A stretch of 64,000 nucleotides of DNA. It comes from Congregibacter brevis (lineage in GTDB: Bacteria > Pseudomonadota > Gammaproteobacteria > Pseudomonadales > Halieaceae). The notes beneath the pieces are model-generated. The model made no database searches. It was not told the DNA's origin and was given only the letters and a program-made list of their open reading frames with translations. The stretch lies in the NCBI RefSeq assembly GCF_045689245.1, contig NZ_CP136865.1, positions 868,001-932,000 on the forward strand, in the 5' to 3' direction. Every line of letters begins with the position of its first letter. Positions within the stretch are counted from its first letter, which is position 1. Shown one piece after another: positions 10,801-17,836 of the stretch. Position numbers and translations under genes: made by a program.

Positions 10801-11127
10801 GCTATTGGAGTCCAGTGCCACGGCGCCGATGGAGTAGGAGCCTTCGTCGTCAAACACCGGCTCGAAGGTGGTGCCGGCGTTAACGGTTTTCCAAACACCT
10901 CCAGAGCCCACCGCTACGTACCAGGTGTTTTCGTCTTCTGGGTGGATCGCGAGGTCGGCGATGCGTCCGGACCTAACGGCCGGACCTATGTTTCGTAGCG
11001 TGAGGCCCTCAAAGGTGGCTTCGGACAAAACGGCTGCTTCGTCTTTGTCGGCAGCGATAGCAGCGCCGCCAAGTGTCAGACCTACAGCAAGGGTGATGGC
11101 AGACATGACTGTCTTTTCGGTTCTCAT
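7846..11127 (-). CDS. Exported BNR/sortilin-type beta-propeller protein
   Basis: 1093 aa. Residues 1-26 are a signal peptide (hydrophobic core, AIAADKD at the cleavage region). The next ~750 residues contain many Asp-box/BNR repeats of the form SxDGGxxW (for example KSVDGGKNW, KSTDGGQTW, RSEDGGDTW, KSVDGGESW, ITENGGESW), as in VPS10/sortilin-like glycosyl-hydrolase-fold propellers. The final ~250 residues contain a beta-sandwich-like stretch and a helical, coiled-coil-like tail. Homologues are usually called 'WD40/YVTN/BNR-like repeat glycosyl hydrolase' without proven activity; a catalytic role here is unproven. AAGGTAAG precedes the ATG at a suitable distance. The gene ends at the shared terminator; the malonate transporter genes lie upstream in the same direction but with a 92-bp gap. 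Confidence 0.85.
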   Translation of the reverse strand: MRTEKTVMSAITLAVGLTLGGAAIAADKDEAAVLSEATFEGLTLRNIGPAVRSGRIADLAIHPEDENTWYVAVGSGGVWKTVNAGTTFEPVFDDEGSYSIGAVALDSNSSSTVWVGTGEHGGGRHFAFGDGIYKSVDGGKNWMNMGLEDSQHIGEIIVHPENSDVVYVAAQGPLWSPGGDRGFYKSTDGGQTWTKTLGDEEFTGVTDIAIDPRNPERVYAATWQHHRTVAAVMDGGAKSAIYRSEDGGDTWKKLSEGLPEGKMGKIGLAISPQQPDIVYAAIELNRRKGGTWKSVDGGESWTQQSEVISGGTGPHYYVELYASPHRFDHLYMMDASMKQSLDGGKTWGPVNRQHRHGDNHALAFKLSDPDYLLLGTDGGVYESFDLAANWRYMPNLPVTQFYKLALDDAEPFYNIYSGTQDNGTQGGPSRTDSVNGIRNADWSLVLDWDGHAPATEPGNPDIVYAERQEGALSRIDITTGEVVDIQPQPGEDEDYERFNWDAPIHVSPHDPARIYFASQRVWRSDNRGDSWRAISGDLTRNEERFELPIMGRKQSWDSSWDVLAMSNYNSITSLSESPLVDGLIYAGTDDGLLQITENGGESWRSVEVSRMGVPERAFINDIKADLHDPDTVYVSLDNHKYGDYTPYLVKSTNRGQSWESISEDLPERHLVWRMVQDHEKPELLFAATEFGIFFSIDAGEQWIELEGGVPTISFRDLAIQRRENDLVGASFGRGFFVLDDYSALREVSEASLKKEGSLYSTRKAWLYIPRSDLDFDDLKGSQGASHYVAPNPEFGATFTYHLNEGLQTLSEARMAAEKSKEADGKDIEFPGWNAVSKEATQAAPAIFLVVKDAQGNVVRRVEGPKDKGFHRVAWDLRYPATKVVSLNDENDHGETQRGMMAAPGTYTATLYKRVDGQVSQLDDPIDFDVERLYSGSLPGASDAEVAAFWRAWEDAARESSKLKADLARAVQRSQAMAKALAHSRADAGDLDAKLHQVGETLHALNGELNGNPAKLEVGEKTRTTISQRLSVVERTIYRSLYGPTDTARQGLEVVNKAMKSLATRLDRAESALEELEKALLAAGAPHVEGASLD

Positions 11128-11219
11128 AAAGGCTTACCTTTTTTGAGTTTGGTGGAGGAGCGAGGATGTAAGAATAGCCGCACAGACGAGATTGTCGAGC
11201 TACAGCCTGATGCTGGGCC

Positions 11220-11984
11220 TTAGGTAAATGTTCGAACCACCAGAAAGAGCGCTGACGGTGCGATGAGACAACCAATACCTGTATAAAATGTCGCCGTCAT
11301 CGCGCCGTAGGGCACGAGCTTAGGATCGGTCGCCGCGAGACCCGCAGCCACGCCACTAGTAGTGCCCATAAGCCCGCCGTAGATCATTGCCGAGTGCGGG
11401 TTGGTAAGCCCAATACGCGAAGCGACCAGCGGTGTTCCGATCATGACGAGGATAGACTTGATGAGGCCGGCGGCGACACTGAGCGCGATAACGTCCGAGT
11501 CGGCACCGAGTGCCGTGCCTGTTACGGGCCCAACGATGTAGGTTGCCGCGCCCGCTCCGATAGTAGTGATTGCTACGGCGTCTGAGTATCCAAAAGCTAC
11601 TGCCGTCACGGCGCCAACGGTGAACGAGAGCACAACACCTGTGACGACGGAGACTCCGCCTATAAAGCCCGCCTTCTTTAGCTCGTCGAGATTTGCACCA
11701 AAGGCGGTGGCGATAATGGCGAAATCTCGGAACATTGCACCGCCCATTATTGCGAAGCCAGCAAACAGTGGGATGTCTGCTATTCCCCGGGTTCCATCGG
11801 TATAACGGCCTCCGACATAAGCGAGAACAAGACCGACGGCAATTGCGATGGCGGAGCCGTGGATATGGCCGCGGGTGAGCTTGTCCGACAGGTAGTAGGA
11901 ACTCCAGACCAGGATAGCCACGACAAGGAACGCCGTGATCAGTGTGTTCTTGGTCATGACCGCTTCGAGAGTTTCAACGATCAT
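11220..11984 (-). CDS. madM: Malonate transporter subunit MadM
   Basis: 254 aa hydrophobic protein with about seven or eight transmembrane helices, matching the usual size of MadM, the large subunit of the two-component sodium-dependent malonate importer. Glycine-rich helices (GFIGGVSVVTGVVLS, MIYGGLMGTTSGVAAG) are typical of the family. Its start overlaps the end of madL by 11 bp, so the two are translationally coupled, and the divergent neighbour is a malonyl-CoA synthetase-like gene. The context supports malonate as substrate strongly; the family call is by recognition. Confidence 0.88.
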   Translation of the reverse strand: MIVETLEAVMTKNTLITAFLVVAILVWSSYYLSDKLTRGHIHGSAIAIAVGLVLAYVGGRYTDGTRGIADIPLFAGFAIMGGAMFRDFAIIATAFGANLDELKKAGFIGGVSVVTGVVLSFTVGAVTAVAFGYSDAVAITTIGAGAATYIVGPVTGTALGADSDVIALSVAAGLIKSILVMIGTPLVASRIGLTNPHSAMIYGGLMGTTSGVAAGLAATDPKLVPYGAMTATFYTGIGCLIAPSALFLVVRTFT

Positions 11985-12339
11985 TGGATGTACTCCAGCG
12001 CGTCATAACGGGGATGAGCATAAAGCTGGCAATCACGGCCGCAGTGCCCGCTACGATCGCCAGCCATCCGCTCGATAGTGCCGCGATTACGTTTTGTTTT
12101 GCCGCCATAGCCACAACTATGGGGATGTACATGGCGTTCCAAAAGTTGATCCCTGTTTCTGTAGGCAGGCTCAGTTTTGGGCCGCGCTTGTTCAGGTTCG
12201 ACAGCAGTATCAGAAGGAGCATGGCAATACCGACTCCACCGACATTCGCGTTTACGCCGATGAGTTTCCCGAGCAAGTCTCCAGCAAAGACGCCGAAGAG
12301 CATGCAGAAAGACAGCAAGCCGACTCCGTAAATCACCAT
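11974..12339 (-). CDS. madL: Malonate transporter subunit MadL
   Basis: 121 aa with four predicted membrane helices, the normal size of MadL, the small obligatory partner of MadM in malonate import. Sequence features such as MVIYGVGLLSFCMLFGVFAG at the N-terminus and GINFWNAMYIPIVVAMAA in the middle are those of the family. GAGGG lies 7 bp before the ATG. An 80-bp gap separates it from the divergent malonyl-CoA synthetase gene; this short region, which contains the palindrome TTCTAGAA at 12363-12370, must hold both promoters. Confidence 0.88.
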   Translation of the reverse strand: MVIYGVGLLSFCMLFGVFAGDLLGKLIGVNANVGGVGIAMLLLILLSNLNKRGPKLSLPTETGINFWNAMYIPIVVAMAAKQNVIAALSSGWLAIVAGTAAVIASFMLIPVMTRWSTSNDR

Positions 12340-12419
12340 ACGCGACCCTCGTTTGCTAGTAGTTCTAGAATTGACTTAGGTTAGCATGCACAAGAGACAG
12401 TTCGGCGGAGCCAGCCACG

Positions 12420-13934
12420 ATGAGTCAGAACCTTTACGCGCACTTCGCGAGTCGTTTTCAGGACGTTGAAGACAAACTATTGCTGGTAACAAACACTGGC
12501 GAAAGCTACAGCTTTGCAGATATCGATCAACGTGCAGCCCAGATTGCTGACGTGCTTGTCGCCGGCGGTGTTAGACCGGGTGATCGAGTGTCTGTACAGG
12601 TTGAGAAGTCCCCCATGGCCCTGTGTTTGTACTTCGCCTGCCTGAGGACCGGTGCGGTATACCAGCCTTTGAACCTTGGCTACCGTCGCGCGGAAATCGA
12701 GTATTTCATTAGTAACGCAGAACCAAAGCTCGTGGTTTGCGACAGCGGTAGTGAAGATGAAATGCGGGCGATAGCATTGGCGGCGGGAACCGAGCTGGTG
12801 CTAACCCTAAATAGCGACGATAGCGGTTCGTTAATTGAAGCCGCAGATAGCAAGGTAGGCGATTTCGGTGTTCTGCCGCGAGAGGCCGGCGACTTGGCTG
12901 CACTGCTGTATTCCTCCGGTACCACGGGAGTACCTAAGGGAATCATGCTGACGCACGGCAACCTCCTTGCGAATGGAGAAACCTTGGTTGATGCCTGGGG
13001 TTTTACTGCCAACGATCGCTTGCTCCACGCTCTGCCTATCTTTCATGTGCATGGTCTGTTTGTGGCTGTGAGCTGCGTTATGCTCAGCGGCGCCAGCATG
13101 CGCTGGTTGCCAAGCTACGATGCCAAGCAGGTCGTACAACACCTGCCTGAGTGTACGGTTTTTATGGGTGTACCCACGTACTACACGCGTCTACTTTCAG
13201 AGCCTAGCTTCTCTGTTGATCGCTGTGCCTCCATGCGCTTGTTTGTTTCCGGTTCTGCGCCCTTGCTCGAAGAAACTTTCCATTCTTTTGAAAAGCGCAC
13301 CGGGCATCGGATTCTCGAGCGTTACGGTATGACCGAAACCAATATGAACTCGTCTAACCCCCTGGGCGGTGAGCGGCGTGCAGGAACCGTGGGGCTGCCG
13401 CTTCCCGGCATTGAGATTCGCATCGTCAATGACGAAGGAGAGCAAGTCGAGAGCCATGAAACAGGGCATCTTCAAGTAAAGGGGCCAAACGTTTTTGCCG
13501 GTTACTGGCGAATGCCTGAAAAGACCGCCGATGACTTTACTACAGATGGCTTTTTCAACACCGGCGATCTTGGAAAGATTGATGCAGACGGCTACGTCAG
13601 TATCGTTGGACGAAACAAAGACCTGGTGATCACGGGCGGCCTGAACGTTTATCCGAAGGAGATAGAGCTTTTCATCGATGAGCTGACGGGCGTTAAAGAG
13701 TCAGCGGTAATCGGCGTTCCCCATGTGGATTTTGGTGAAGCGGTTGTGGCGGTTGTCGTGCCGACTGAAGTCGGTTCAACTACCGAGGGCGATATCATCG
13801 CTGCTTGCCGCGAAGGGCTGGCGGCTTACAAAACGCCAAAGCGCGTGGTGTTTCTAGATGAGTTGCCACGCAACACCATGGCTAAAGTGCAGAAGAACGT
13901 GTTGCGTGAGACTTTTGCGCAGTTGCTGAGCTGA
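12420..13934 (+). CDS. matB: Malonyl-CoA synthetase (MatB-like)
   Basis: 504 aa adenylate-forming ligase expected to convert malonate, ATP and CoA to malonyl-CoA, AMP and PPi in the cytoplasm. The adenylation motif LLYSSGTTGVPKGIMLTH is at about residues 162-179. The A5/A8 regions (ERYGMTETNMNSSNP, GRNKDLVITGGLNVYPKE) and the C-terminal catalytic Lys (NTMAKVQK) are intact. Length and overall sequence fit MatB, and the divergent madLM pair makes malonate the natural substrate. No malonyl-CoA decarboxylase gene is visible in the window, so malonyl-CoA either feeds fatty acid synthesis or is decarboxylated by an enzyme encoded elsewhere. A general medium-chain acyl-CoA synthetase is the main alternative. 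Confidence 0.82.
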   Translation: MSQNLYAHFASRFQDVEDKLLLVTNTGESYSFADIDQRAAQIADVLVAGGVRPGDRVSVQVEKSPMALCLYFACLRTGAVYQPLNLGYRRAEIEYFISNAEPKLVVCDSGSEDEMRAIALAAGTELVLTLNSDDSGSLIEAADSKVGDFGVLPREAGDLAALLYSSGTTGVPKGIMLTHGNLLANGETLVDAWGFTANDRLLHALPIFHVHGLFVAVSCVMLSGASMRWLPSYDAKQVVQHLPECTVFMGVPTYYTRLLSEPSFSVDRCASMRLFVSGSAPLLEETFHSFEKRTGHRILERYGMTETNMNSSNPLGGERRAGTVGLPLPGIEIRIVNDEGEQVESHETGHLQVKGPNVFAGYWRMPEKTADDFTTDGFFNTGDLGKIDADGYVSIVGRNKDLVITGGLNVYPKEIELFIDELTGVKESAVIGVPHVDFGEAVVAVVVPTEVGSTTEGDIIAACREGLAAYKTPKRVVFLDELPRNTMAKVQKNVLRETFAQLLS

Positions 13935-13943
13935 GTGGGCAAG

Positions 13944-14672
13944 TTAAGCTTCAGAACTATCAAGTGCTCGACCGTAAACACCGATAGTCTCTTGAACTCT
14001 CTCGGTGTAGGCGTGCAGCTTTTTGTAGCCGAGCGCCAACCCAGTGATCCATGTCGCCGGTTGGTTATCGTAAGCGCCCGCCATCATGCCCGCGATGGTG
14101 AAATCGAAAATGTTCGGAGTCTCACCAAAGAGAAACCCTGACTCCGGCACTGCGTCCTCGAGTGCTTGAAGATCCCGAGCTGCAAACTCTTTTTGCTCTT
14201 TCAGAGTGTGACGTCCGAGGCCCTGCAGATTAAAGGTCTGGCGTACCTGGCGGCGAGCCAAGCCTGCGACGAGGGGGCGTACGGGTTTGGGCGCGATGTG
14301 GAAAAATCCGCTGACCACGTTTGGCCACCAAGCGTCGTCTAGCCAGCGACTTGCCACCACCATCCAATACAAGTGGTCCTCGGCTAAGCGAGTAAGGGCG
14401 ACGCCATGAGCCTTCTGTTGGCTTGTCATGCCTCTATACACGCGGCCATCGGTTATGCCATCGAGGTACTCGGCAATAAGTTCCGAGTCAGCGATTGTTT
14501 GTCCCTCAGCAACAAGATAAGGAAGCTTTCCTTTTGGCGCCTTGCCCGGATTGGCTTCTTCGGATGCGGTGAAAGGTACCTCCAGGGCAGTGAGCAGCAT
14601 TTCAATTTTTAGGCAGAAAGGACTGACATTGCGCATGCCGAATGCCGGAGGCAGAGTAACGAGTTCAAGCAT
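13944..14672 (-). CDS. Glutathione S-transferase family protein
   Basis: 242 aa. Residues 1-75 form a thioredoxin-fold GST N-domain with the usual PYLV cis-proline (KGKLPYLVAEG) and the ADSELIAEYL glutathione gamma-Glu site. The start FGMRNVSPFCLKIEMLL resembles the metaxin/Tom37-like GST branch, with Ser/Cys near residues 17-19 as possible catalytic positions. The rest is an all-helical C-domain. GGAGAGAG precedes the ATG. The stop is only 9 bp from the convergent matB-like gene. Substrate unknown. Confidence 0.8.
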   Translation of the reverse strand: MLELVTLPPAFGMRNVSPFCLKIEMLLTALEVPFTASEEANPGKAPKGKLPYLVAEGQTIADSELIAEYLDGITDGRVYRGMTSQQKAHGVALTRLAEDHLYWMVVASRWLDDAWWPNVVSGFFHIAPKPVRPLVAGLARRQVRQTFNLQGLGRHTLKEQKEFAARDLQALEDAVPESGFLFGETPNIFDFTIAGMMAGAYDNQPATWITGLALGYKKLHAYTERVQETIGVYGRALDSSEA

Positions 14673-14810
14673 CTTTCTCTCTCCAAGTTGCTCTCAGAGT
14701 GTGTACCGCTGTTGCGGCTCTCTTGGCTATGGTTGAAGAATACGATGATTGATTGAGGGTTGCGAGTCTGAGCTATCGGTGCTCGAGGCAGGCGGTCACG
14801 GGCAGTTCGA

Positions 14811-15956
14811 TTAACGCCCGCGCGCCTGATGCCAGGCCAAAATGCAGACCAGGCCTGCAAAGAAACTGGTGAGGGTAACGGTACCCCACCAGCCGCCCAG
14901 CCCGTAGGCGATCGCACCAGTCCAGCTACCCATCCCTCCACCGAGAAACATCAGCGTTATATATAAAGTCATGAGACGGGTGCGAACTGCCGGCGGTGTG
15001 TTGAGGCTGGTCATACGACCGGTGACATCTACCATGGGACCCACGGTACTCATGACTGCGATGGGGAGTAATAAAAAGAGCCAGTGAACGGAAGCGAGTG
15101 CCAGGGTTAGAATTCCCAAAAAATTGATGGTCGCCATGCGAAGACGGGCCCGCTCCGCACCAAAGCGATCCGCCCAGCGGCCCAGGCGCGGTGTCACCAG
15201 TAAGCCCACTGCAGAGAATGCCGCGAGATATCCCACGGTGTCTGTGCCCAAATTGAATTCTTCACTTGTCAGGTGCAGTCCTATACCTAGCCAGCAGCTC
15301 AAGAAGGCAGAGAACCCTAGTCCCTGAATGACGCCTGACATCATGACGCGGGGGTGCTTTAAGGAGAGGGACACCAGGGAGTTGAGTAGCTGACCATAGC
15401 TTTCTTTGTCTGCTTCCCCCGGTGGTTCGTCAGTATCCATGAGCATCGGCAATACAACGGTGGAGATAGCCATGAGGACCGCAGCCATCCAATAAACGCT
15501 CCGCCATCCAAGCACTTCCCCCATGGCGCCGGATGTGACTCGCGACAGTTGCACACCGGCAATCACTCCGGTGGTAAGGACTGCGGTGACAAAACCAAGA
15601 CGTTCCTTAGGAACTCGTTTGGACGTGTAAGCCGGTAAAAGGTAGGGGGTGATAGTAAAAAAGCCTAGCAAGCTCGAGGCGGCGACAAAAAGACCAAAGT
15701 CCTTAACCGTCGCCATGGAGATAAGCGCAGCGACTTGCGCAGCGATACAGATTACGGCAAGACGGCGATTGCTCATACGATCGCCCAAGGGCAAGAGAAA
15801 CAGCACGCCTAAGGCCAGAGCAATCTGATTGAGGGCCGGCACCAGTCCGACGAGTCCGTAGCTTACGTCGAAGCTATCTGCCACGGATCCGATGATGGGA
15901 TGGATGTAGTAGGCATTGGCCGTGACGATAGCGCCGGCCGCAGCGAGTAAAACCAC
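14811..15956 (-). CDS. MFS transporter
   Basis: About 381 aa with roughly 12 transmembrane helices. LPLGDRMSNRRLAVI near residues 55-70 is an MFS motif A variant, and LGRWADRFGAERARLRM repeats it in the second half, as expected of a duplicated six-helix bundle. It looks like the arabinose-efflux/YgaY-like branch. The start is uncertain: GTG 15956 has no good ribosome binding site, while the frame stays open upstream for about 30 codons without ATG, GTG or TTG. Substrate unknown. Confidence 0.75.
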   Translation of the reverse strand: MVLLAAAGAIVTANAYYIHPIIGSVADSFDVSYGLVGLVPALNQIALALGVLFLLPLGDRMSNRRLAVICIAAQVAALISMATVKDFGLFVAASSLLGFFTITPYLLPAYTSKRVPKERLGFVTAVLTTGVIAGVQLSRVTSGAMGEVLGWRSVYWMAAVLMAISTVVLPMLMDTDEPPGEADKESYGQLLNSLVSLSLKHPRVMMSGVIQGLGFSAFLSCWLGIGLHLTSEEFNLGTDTVGYLAAFSAVGLLVTPRLGRWADRFGAERARLRMATINFLGILTLALASVHWLFLLLPIAVMSTVGPMVDVTGRMTSLNTPPAVRTRLMTLYITLMFLGGGMGSWTGAIAYGLGGWWGTVTLTSFFAGLVCILAWHQARGR

Positions 15957-16206
15957 TTCACGCGTGCCGAGCTGTCTAGGGCTGCTAGCGATTGGGGAAT
16001 GTCCGTCTGAGTTGGGGTGAGCAATGATAGGTTGATGCAGGCAAGATGGTAAGTGTTAGTTCATTCGGCGGACAACTTGATGAGTCGAACGATTTTTTTC
16101 GCCATTACAGAAGAAGAGCGTAAGATTGAGGCCTATATTATCCGCGCACTAGAACTACTGTTTGCGACGTACTTACCCTAAGAAGAATATTGATCGGGGC
16201 GAACAC

Positions 16207-17001
16207 ATGAATGACTTAAACACGGCGTTAGGCTCTCTCGAAGGGTACGCAAAACTGGCCGTAACCGGTCTCGGGTTTATGCTCGTGGCGATGCTTGTGG
16301 TGTTTCTGTTGTACCGGCTGGTCTCATCCTTTGTTAAACCTCGCGGAAAGATTGCGCGGATGGTCCGTGTCGCGTTTGGTGCACTTTATGTGATGGTTAT
16401 TTTGCTCGCCGTGATGCTCGCGGCAGAGCACCTCGGTTATGACATGTCAGGTATCTCTGGCATCGCTATTCTGGTTGTTATTGTCGGAGCGGTGATTGCA
16501 TTCTTTGCAATCCCGTTTCTTCCGCGCCTGCCCTTTATGATTGGGGATACAGTAACCATCCGCGGCACCATGGGTATTGTCGATAGCATTACCACCTACC
16601 AGACGGTCCTGCGTACCTTTGATGGTCGCCTCGTCTACATTCCCAACATGGTGGTGCTCGGGTCGGACATTCAAAACTACAGCACTGTTCCCGTAAGGCG
16701 TGTTGATCTCACTGTGCAGCTTCACATCACCGATGACATCGCGCTGGGAAAACAGCTGTGTTTGTCCGCGATGTCTGCAGACGATCGTGTGCTTGAGGAT
16801 CCCGCGCCAGCGGTGTTTGTCACGGGAATGGAGACTGGCATCGTCTCGCTGTTAGGTTTGTGTTGGGTGAACAATGCTGATTGGTTTGCGACTCAGGACG
16901 CGCTGATCGTTTCGATGGCTAAAGCTCTGAACGATAATGATGGCGTGCAACCCGTTGTTAGGGAGTTGAATGTGAATACTCGGCTTCGACCCGGAGACTG
17001 A
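16207..17001 (+). CDS. MscS-type mechanosensitive channel family protein
   Basis: 264 aa. Three hydrophobic segments (about residues 20-40, 62-82 and 85-108) are followed by the small beta domain typical of MscS (PFMIGDTVTIRGTMGIVDSI, then LVYIPNMVVLGSDIQNYS). This is the minimal MscS core: a pore-lining helix followed by beta and alpha/beta domains. I chose ATG 16207 (MNDLNTAL) because CGGGG lies 7 bp before it; an upstream in-frame TTG at 16162 has no such site. It likely releases solutes at low osmolarity or conducts ions. It is flanked by a divergent MFS gene and a convergent HiPIP gene, with no sign of an operon. Confidence 0.85.
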   Translation: MNDLNTALGSLEGYAKLAVTGLGFMLVAMLVVFLLYRLVSSFVKPRGKIARMVRVAFGALYVMVILLAVMLAAEHLGYDMSGISGIAILVVIVGAVIAFFAIPFLPRLPFMIGDTVTIRGTMGIVDSITTYQTVLRTFDGRLVYIPNMVVLGSDIQNYSTVPVRRVDLTVQLHITDDIALGKQLCLSAMSADDRVLEDPAPAVFVTGMETGIVSLLGLCWVNNADWFATQDALIVSMAKALNDNDGVQPVVRELNVNTRLRPGD

Positions 17002-17217
17002 AGCGCGAACACGATTCCGTTTTGAACGAGTTTAACCGAGCGATAGCTCGCTACAAAGAGCTTCAAAAACCGGTTGATGCACCTCCCAGTCAGGCCAGCC
17101 GCTAGTGTGCCGCCAAACAAAAACGCTGTGGTTAGCTGAGCGGCGCGCAACTGTGCCACCAGAGTTGCCACCGCGGATTAAAACTCAGCGCTTATCAGGC
17201 TTGCCAGGATTAGTGGT

Positions 17218-17532
17218 TTAGCCCACCCATCCGTTACACCAGCCTGCGCCGTGCACGCGCTTGCCAGCAAAGATTGGGCACATACCGTATTCATCGTCGA
17301 CTGCCTGGTACAAGGTGCAGGTGGTGCATTGCTGCTTGGCACCCTCGGGGCCCGCTTTCTTTGTCCATTGCGCTGTATCTACAGTGCTGTGATCGGCTTT
17401 GTATCCCATCGCCACAGCGATTCCATCGTCTTCCGTGATGATCTCTTGCGCATGACTAAAGCGAGCAATGAGGAGGCCAGATCCTGCCGCCACTGATGTC
17501 TTTAAAAAGTTACGACGATTTAGCTTATTCAT
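17218..17532 (-). CDS. High-potential iron-sulfur protein (HiPIP), Tat-exported
   Basis: 104 aa. The N-terminus has a twin-arginine signal (NRRNFLK, hydrophobic stretch, cleavage near FSHAQ at 25-29). The mature part holds four cysteines at 69, 72, 85 and 99 with the HiPIP spacing C-x2-C-x12-C-x13-C and the typical GWCNGW end, so it should carry one [4Fe-4S] cluster shuttling between +2 and +3 in the periplasm. HiPIPs usually donate electrons to terminal oxidases, photosynthetic reaction centres or respiratory enzymes. The gene is divergent from the ferric-reductase-like gene and next to a Tat-exported flavoprotein, so it may be the electron partner of that block; this link is inference from position. 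Confidence 0.92.
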   Translation of the reverse strand: MNKLNRRNFLKTSVAAGSGLLIARFSHAQEIITEDDGIAVAMGYKADHSTVDTAQWTKKAGPEGAKQQCTTCTLYQAVDDEYGMCPIFAGKRVHGAGWCNGWVG

Positions 17533-17623
17533 GAGTGATACTCCAGCAGTGTGTGTTCCTGGGATTAATACGGCGGCGTTGGCAGCTCCGGCTCACCCGT
17601 GTTTATTTTTTGTCGCGCTTTCT

Positions 17624-17640
17624 TGCACCAAATTGGTGCG
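17624..17640. promoter_or_regulatory. NtrC-like dyad GCACCA-N3-TGGTGC
   Basis: The sequence TGCACCAAATTGGTGCG has perfect 6-bp arms around a 3-bp centre. It closely resembles the enterobacterial NtrC binding consensus TGCAC-N7-GTGCA. No convincing sigma-54 -24/-12 pair was found nearby, so the identity of the regulator is unproven. Confidence 0.4.
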
Positions 17641-17701
17641 CATGAGAATTATTCGCGTTCTTGATCGCATTCAAGCAGGCTAGTTATCCGCCACAGGACA
17701 A

Positions 17702-17722
17702 TACGGGTCACTTAGTCCCGTA
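17702..17722. repeat. Inverted repeat TACGGG...CCCGTA
   Basis: Perfect 6-bp arms separated by 9 bp, 115 bp before the ferric-reductase-like gene. It could be a protein binding site or a leader hairpin; there is no T-tract, so it is not a terminator. Confidence 0.35.
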
Positions 17723-17836
17723 ACTTAATACTCTCAGTCTTGCTCTACGAGACGGATCTATTGATGAACGCGATGGCCTAACGGTAATCTCATCGCATAA
17801 GTAGACGAAGGGCCTAGCGCCTCCGAGTACGTTTTA

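Larger units (their letters stand above)
17533..17836. other. Divergent regulatory region between HiPIP and ferric-reductase-like genes
   Basis: No gene is seen in this ~300-bp stretch. It contains two dyads described separately (17624-17640 and 17702-17722) and should hold the promoters of both flanking genes. I could not assign -35/-10 boxes with confidence. Confidence 0.5.

Noticed and set aside
12363..12370. TTCTAGAA palindrome between madL and the matB-like gene as a malonate-regulator site
   Set aside because: Only 8 bp long and common by chance; no regulator gene next to it.
17525..17541. Exact GTATCAC half-site (minus strand) just before the HiPIP start
   Set aside because: The second half-site matches only 3 of 7 positions and it overlaps the ribosome binding site; not counted as a seventh operator.
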